This document shows positions 58,070 through 64,000 of a DNA stretch of 64,000 bases, piece by piece. The notes beneath the pieces were generated by a model. The model did no database searches, was not told where the DNA came from, and saw only the letters and a list, made by a program, of their open reading frames with translations. Each line of letters starts with the position of its first letter. Position 1 is the stretch's first letter. The stretch comes from Aedes albopictus. Its lineage: Eukaryota; Arthropoda; Insecta; Diptera; Culicidae. A program made the position numbers and the translations under genes. The stretch is from the NCBI RefSeq assembly GCF_035046485.1, contig NC_085138.1, positions 430,701,265-430,765,264 of the forward strand. The letters are read 5' to 3'.

Positions 58070-59665
58070 AATTTATTCTTATATACACATGATTGCTTTG
58101 AAACAATATAACACAAGGATTGTCACGATGAATGTAAACTTCGAACCGAATATACAACATTTCTGTATTGTACGTAATTTTGTGAAAATTTTGTAGTTTT
58201 GATGATTCACACTTCTCACAAATGCTTTGAAAAAGTTTTCCTATGTGCACGTGATTGTTTTCAAGCAATAAAACACAAGGATTGTCGCGATGAACGTGAA
58301 GTTCGAACTGAAAATACGAATTCCCTGTATTATACGTGATTTTGTGAAAATTTTGTAGTTACTAAAACACACAATTTTCACAATCGATTGGAAGAAGTTT
58401 TCTAATGTACACGATATTGTTTTCAAGCAATAAACACAAGGGTTGTCGAGATGGACGTGAAGTTCAAACTGAAAAGACAAATTTCCTGTAATATACGTGA
58501 TTTCGTGAAAATGTTGTAGTTCCTAAAATACACACTTTTCACAATCGTTCTGAAAAAGTTTTCTCATGTACATGTGATTGTTTTCAAGCAATAAAACACA
58601 GGGGTTGTCGCGATGAATGTAAAGTTCGAACCGAATATACAAATTTTCTGTATTACACGTAATTTTGTGAAGATTTTGTAGATTCTGAGATTCATACTTT
58701 TCACAATCGTTTAGAAAAAGATTTCTCATGTGCACGTGATTGGTTTCAAGCAAAAAAACACAGGGGTTGTCGCGATGAATACAAAGTTCAAATCGAATAT
58801 ACAAATTTTCTGTATTATACGTAATTTTGCGAAGATTTTGTAATTTTATGATTCACACTTGTCCCCATTTATCTGTAGATGTATTCTTATGTACACGTGA
58901 TTCTTTTCAAGCAATAAAACACAAGGATTGTCGCGATGAACGTAAAGTTCGAACTGAAATACGAATTCCACTGTATTATACGTGATTTTGTGAAAATTTT
59001 GTAGTTACTAAAACACACAATTTTCACAATCGATTGGAAGAAGTTTTCTAATGTACACGTGATTGTTTTCAAGCAATAAACACAAGGGTTGTCGAGATGG
59101 ACGTGAAGATCAAACTGAAAAGACAAATTTCCTGTAATATACGTGATTTTGTGAAAATGTTGTAGTTCCTAAAATACACACTTTTCACAATCGTTCTGAA
59201 AAAGTTTTCTCATGTACATGTGATTGTTTTCAAGCAATATAACACAGGGGTTGTCGCGATGAATGTAAAGTTCGAACCGAATATACAAATATTCTGTATT
59301 ACACGTAATTTTGTGAAGATTTTGTAGTTTTGCTGAATCACACTTGTCCTCATTTATCTGTAAATGTATTCTTATGAACACGTGATTGTTTTCAAGCAAT
59401 ATTACATGGAGATTGTCGCGATGAATGTTAAGTTCAAACTGAAAATGCTAATTTCCTGTATTATACGTTTTTTTTTATGAAAATTTTGTAGTTTCTGAGA
59501 TTCATACTTTTTACAATCGTTTGGAAAAAGATTTCTCATGTGCACGTGATTGGTTTCAAGCAATAAAACACAGGGGTTGTCGCGATGAATACAAAGTTCA
59601 AATCGAATATACAAATTTTCTGTATTATACGTAATTTTGTGAAGATTTTATAGTCTTAAATAATG
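58070..59665 (-). repeat. 162-bp satellite array, right arm, about 10 units
   Basis: TGTCGCGATG (or near variants) recurs at about 58121, 58283, 58444, 58606, 58768, 58929, 59090, 59252, 59414 and 59578, spacing 161-164. Orientation is opposite to the left array. Some units share variants (GGTTGTCGAGATGG at 58443 and 59089), which suggests duplication of multi-unit blocks of about 646 bp. Confidence 0.9.
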
Positions 59666-60011
59666 AGTATCTCCATATATTTCTTTGCGATAATTTTGCT
59701 TTATTAATATGGGCAATTCAACATTAAAATATGCGTGGAAACTAATTTACATTCGGAATGGCTCCAGAAAAACAGTATTTTTTAAGGTACTTGCTCCGAG
59801 TTTTTGAGTACTCAAAAATAGACCTTTGGTCATATCCATAATTTGAAAATTTTATATTCATCTGGAAGGCTGGGAAAATTCATAGCTTCAAAAATTTTGC
59901 AAATCGGATAAAAAACGGCTGAGATATTAGCAGTTGAAAAATACCGTTCCCACTGTTTTGAGGCATGGCAGTTGGTGTAAGTGATTTATAGCATGGCAGT
60001 CAGTGGGAGTG

Positions 60012-60175
60012 TTAAGGAAACATTCAGTACAACATGGGACCTCAGGTATAGGAAACCCACGCTTGGTTCAGTAATGATTGTTTGTAAATGTTGTACATGT
60101 ATATTTATGTAATAAATCGAGTTTTAATGTATATCAGTGTTTAAAATGTAAAGTGTCAAGTTTAATACCGAATCA
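60012..60175. other. Unassigned flank of the large foldback element
   Basis: No feature recognised. Confidence 0.4.
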
Positions 60176-60179
60176 TCTC

Positions 60180-60395
60180 CCAAACGGACTCTATAAGGAC
60201 AAGGAACGGAAACCAACCCATTTCAACCCACCCAGGAAAGCGTCCGTCAGTTGGCTTAATTTTCCTACTGTGTTGGAACTCGGTGGAATAAGCCCCAACA
60301 CATTTCTTGTGAAAAATCTCATCACTGGTGCGGGAATCGAACCCTCACCCCATGGCATGGTACGTTTATACGCTTGGTGATGGCCCACAGTGGTC
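60180..60395 (-). mobile_element. tRNA-like SINE fragment
   Basis: The minus strand has a strong box B, GGGTTCGATTCCC (about 60331-60343), and a weaker box A-like stretch before it (GCCATCACCAAGCG). A tRNA-unrelated body follows (GTGTTGGGGCTTATTCC, GACGGACGCTTTCCTGGG). No duplication identified, and the 3' end is uncertain. Confidence 0.5.
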
Positions 60396-60419
60396 CAGAT
60401 TTGAAAATACGTGGCAAAA

Positions 60420-61595
60420 ATTGCCAAATCATAGTAGTCTGCTAGTTTTAGCTTAAATGAATATACTGAAACATTATTGAGCTCTTAATTTCATATTAAT
60501 GGCATTGTCTTTAAAGGGTGAGTCGACAATTATTGTGCCATTTTGAAACTAACTTTTTTCCTACTTCACCAAATTTTGCACAGTTTCTCCTTATAGTCTA
60601 TTGTTTACATATAATGAATTGAGAAGTTATCAGTGAGATTCCGGACGATATAGAATAAATTTATCTAACAGTTCTAAAAAAAATGTTGTACAATCACATG
60701 CTAAAATGAAAAATCATGGTATCGCGCCTTGGAACAATTAATGATTATACATTATCGGATCATCTTAATGTTCTTCAATAGGTTTCAGGAACGGTTGTCA
60801 GTGAAACATAAGCTTGGAGCTGGGTGAAAACCAGGCACGATGCACATAAACAAACCAGAGAGCTTCGATTATTTGTTTCAAGTGGAGCCTGAACATGTCC
60901 ACATGGAGGGCGTTAATTGAAAATGTCGTGAATTTCACTAAAACGCATCCTAAATTTGAACCTATACCAAAAAGTTGAAATACATACATATACTAAACTA
61001 CTGTAAAAACTTGGTTTCATTTCGTTAACTGTAGACAATTTGCGACTCAGGGGGAGGAATGGTGGCATACTAATTAACGACTTACCCTTTATTAGTCGAT
61101 TTCTACAAACAAATTCTGAACAAAATTGTTGTTTTTCATACAATTTGACTATACACATATGTTCAAAAATTGAGTTTCTGCCAGCTTTTCTCAAAATTGG
61201 ACTATTGTGTGGCCACGAGTACTCCATATCATGAACAGAAACCATAAAAAAGCACGTTAATGTTAACATTTTTTGTGATTTCCAAATTATCGCATTCGTC
61301 TGTGTTGAACATTTTGTTTGAATTTTCGGCTCCCAAAGAAATGCAATCCGTGGAGCAAGAAATGTCACAAGCACATATGAAGGCTTCGAAAAATGCATGG
61401 GATTTTCCGTGGGATCGCGTTTCAACTCATCTGAATTGATTTGTGGAAAAAAAAAACAGCTGTACGATGAACATTTTGCAAAAAAAATCTGTTTGTATGA
61501 ATCAGAAGTTCGAAAGTCGTATCCGTATGCGTCGCAAATAGTTTCTGCGCATTGCGAAGAAAAAAAAAACGGTACAAATACTTCGCTCTAAAGCT
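60420..61595. other. Unassigned AT-rich DNA
   Basis: A 170-codon open frame (61425-60913, minus) has no recognisable domain, and its composition matches the surrounding AT-rich DNA; I do not call it a gene. AGGGTGAGTCGACAATTATT at 60516 resembles a transposon end, but no partner is visible. Confidence 0.4.
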
Positions 61596-61599
61596 AAAT

Positions 61600-63690
61600 G
61601 CAGCCAACAAGGAATCTCAGCCAGTAGAATCTCTGAAGAAACTACTAGTGGAATGTCTGAAAGAAAGGAAACCCTGAAGGAATTTCTTGAGGAGTATCTG
61701 AAAAAAAAAACTATTGAAGAAGTTCATGTCCAAAGAAATTTCTAAAAAATCTCTTGGAGAAATCTGAGAAAAATCCCTGAGGAACGTCTCAAGAAATTTC
61801 CTGTGGAATCCCTGCAAAAGTGCCTTCAGGAATTCCGGAGGAAATTTTTGTAGAATCTCTTGACAAAGCTCTTGGAGGAATCTTTGAAGTAATGGCTTGA
61901 GAAACTTCTGCTGGAATCACCCCTAGAGGGAACTCTGAATAAAATTCTGGATGAATTGAATGATTGAACTTCTAGCAAGAGAAAATCATCGTCTGTAGGA
62001 ATCACTGAAGATATTTTTAGAAACATATCTGATTTTTTTTCTTCGATGAATCGTTGTGGACATTATTGGACGAATTCCCGAAGAACAAAATCTCTCTTGA
62101 AATTTTTCTTGAGGAATCCTTGAAGATGTTCCTGAAGGAATCTTTGTAGAAATTTCTGGAGGTGTCTCTAAAAAATCATGGAGGAATCCCTGAAGAAATT
62201 TCTGGATAAATCCCTGAGAAAACTCCCAGAGGAATCTTCGAAGAAATTCCTTGAAAATCTAATGAAAAAAAAAATTCTTAATGGAACCCTTGAATATACT
62301 CCAGAAGAAACCCTGTCAGAACTCTTGGATGAATCCCAGATGAAACTTCTGGAGAAAGCCCTGAAAGAACTTGTGGAGAATTTTCTGAGGAATTCCTGGA
62401 GAAACTCCTGAAGAAATCCTTAAAAATCTGGAGGAATCCTCGAAAAAAAAATCTTTGAGGAATCCCTGAAGAACTTCCCTGAGGTCCTCCTGCAGAAATT
62501 TCTCGCGGAATTCCTAATGAAATCATTAGTGGAAATTCCTCTTAGTTGAATTCTTGAAATCATTCCTTGAGGATATCCATAAGGATTTTTTGGAAGGATT
62601 CTTGAAAGAATCTATGAAGCATTTCCTAAAGGAATTCCTGAAGAAACTTAAAGAGGAACTTGTGAAGTAATTCCTATAGGAATCCCACCAGGCGTTCCTG
62701 GAGAAATGATTGAAGTAGTCCTTGAAGGGACTGCTGGATGAATTCTTGAACCTCTGAATGATTTCCAGGAGGAATCTCTAAAGGCTCTGAATAAATCCCT
62801 GAAAGAATCCCTGGATGAATCCCTGAAGAAATTTTTGAGGAATCTAATGACAAATACCTTGAAAAATCCTTGTGGAAATTTCAGGAGAAATCTTTGTTGC
62901 AAGACCTGGTGGAATCTCTAAACAGCTCTCTGAAGAAATTACTGAAAAAACAAGCTAAAATTTCCTTAAAAAATCACTGTAGAATTTGCTTAATAGTCTT
63001 TTTAAAAACTCTTGCTGGAATCCCTGAGAAGTCCCCAAGAAATTCTTAGAGAAGTTTCTAAGGAATATTGTGGAAGAATCTATGTTGAAAATGCTAGTCA
63101 AATCATTGCTAAAATTCCTGAACCAATCCCTGAGGAATGCCTAAAAGAATTCCTGAAGGGATCCAATTCCAAAAGGAATCCAATTAATGAAGGAATTCAA
63201 AGGAACTTCTGCTTCCTGAAGAAATCGGTGAATGAATTCCAGAATGTATTTCTGAAAGAATCCTTGAATAAACCTCCTGAAAAAATCTCTGAAGAAAATG
63301 AAAAAACAATTCCTGAAAAAAAAAATCCTAGAGGAATCTGTGTAGAAATTCCTGGAGAAATCCCTGAATAAATTCTTTGAGAAATCATTCACAATTCCTA
63401 AAGAATTCCTAGGGGGAAGAAACTTGGAAGAAACCTCCGAAGAAACTTCAAGGAAGAATCCATGAAGGAACTCCTAAAGAATTGGTTGAATACAATTGAT
63501 AAGGATAAACCGTAATGGAGAAATCCCTGAAAGAAATTTCTGGAAGATTCACTTCTTGGGGAATCCATGAATGAACTCCAGATGGAACCTCTTAATGAAT
63601 CACTGAAGGAAAGGCTGCAAAAATCCTTCAATGTGTTCCTGTAGAATTCCATCCAAGTCTAAATCAAGAAATCCCACATGGTATTCCTGG
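61600..63690. repeat. 12-bp-type minisatellite, distal tract
   Basis: About 2.1 kb of GAGGAATCCCTGAAGAAATTTCTGG-like units (period about 12-15), more drifted than 55-58 kb. Confidence 0.8.
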
Positions 63691-64000
63691 AGCACATGAC
63701 ACCGATGTGGCAACGATTGGTGGGGTCCTACGTTATGATGGCAATTGCCATTTTTGATTCATTAACGTGTTTGTGAGCATCATCTAAACAGTAAGAACTG
63801 ACGAATTTTAAACGAAAGTAGCTGCGTTACTTGAGTCTTCCTGAATAACAGGGAAACGGTTTTGAAACAACGGTCTTGAAACCGAACGACACAGGCAATC
63901 TCCATTTCAGTGTTCCCTTTGAAAGCTTGGCATAATTTAGAGAGTTCCTGGAGTTCAACCTTTTGTCTGAAGTTACACAATTAACCACATATTCCCTTAA
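63691..64000. other. Unassigned right edge
   Basis: Non-repetitive-looking sequence; no ORF, end or repeat supported. Confidence 0.4.

Larger units (their letters stand above)
53070..60011. mobile_element. Large foldback-type element, about 6.9 kb, with tandem-repeat arms
   Basis: Outer ends CACTCCCACTG (53070-53080) and CAGTGGGAGTG (60001-60011). About 300-350 bp of non-tandem TIR follow on each side (53070-53380 and 59645-60011), then 162-bp tandem arrays in opposite orientation (8 units left, 10 right), then a core of 12-bp-type minisatellite (55000-58065) with a SINE in it. The layout recalls Drosophila FB elements, whose long TIRs contain tandem repeats. No transposase. No clear target duplication. 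Relatives lie at 45280-45640 and 47765-47922. Confidence 0.75.

Noticed and set aside
53381..59665. CRISPR array from regular repeats
   Set aside because: Units are contiguous 162-bp satellites with no spacers, in eukaryotic DNA.
60516..60560. Transposon end AGGGTGAGTCGACAATTATT
   Set aside because: No matching inverted end within reach.
60913..61425. 170-codon open frame, minus strand
   Set aside because: No recognised domain, composition like the surrounding AT-rich DNA, no paired exon or repeat context.

Overview
The window is eukaryotic and almost certainly insect, most likely a culicine mosquito of the Aedes type. The reasons are RNase H-bearing I-like, Tx1/L1-like and RTE-like non-LTR retrotransposons side by side, a dense mix of TA-flanked MITEs, tRNA-derived SINE-like pieces, and kilobases of degenerate minisatellite. 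I find no host protein-coding exon that I can support. The species call is an inference from repeat style, not from a search.

Layout. 1-9.7 kb: a Tx1/L1-like element on the minus strand, whose ORF2 runs off the left edge, is split inside its endonuclease domain by a 6.7-kb I-like element (1147-7837). The inserted element has two intact ORFs, a poly(A) tail and a perfect 13-bp target-site duplication; a 500-N gap lies in its 3' UTR. 10-11.4 kb: a dispersed composite repeat with a TA-flanked MITE. 11.6-15.6 kb: minisatellites, a perfect 125-bp-arm palindrome, and a MITE whose ends are GGCCGAA minisatellite. 17-21 kb: a MITE relic, a 1.35-kb TA-flanked element with repeated CCGGGGCAAGTG motifs, and a long-TIR Tc1/mariner-type element with a transposase relic. 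21.6-24.3 kb: 12-bp-type minisatellite containing a large inverted duplication. 25.0-26.8 kb: non-autonomous hAT-like element. 29.1-37.7 kb: two decayed RTE-like elements in head-to-head orientation, each pierced by a TA-flanked MITE. 39.8-47.9 kb: small MITEs (one piggyBac-like), minisatellites and a decayed copy of a foldback family. 48.1-50.1 kb: a foldback element with 870-bp arms and a 5-bp duplication. 53.07-60.01 kb: a 6.9-kb foldback-type element whose arms contain 162-bp tandem repeats in opposite orientation around a minisatellite core with a SINE inserted. 61.6-63.7 kb: more minisatellite.

How it fits together. The genes here are all transposon genes. The I-like element supplies its own nucleic-acid-binding ORF1 protein and an endonuclease/RT/RNase H ORF2 protein, and looks young. 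The Tx1-like and RTE-like elements are broken, and the DNA elements are non-autonomous or carry only transposase remnants. The best candidates for something undescribed are the 53-60 kb foldback element with its 162-bp repeat arms and its decayed relative at 44-48 kb, then the exact palindrome at 13 kb and the 48-50 kb foldback element.
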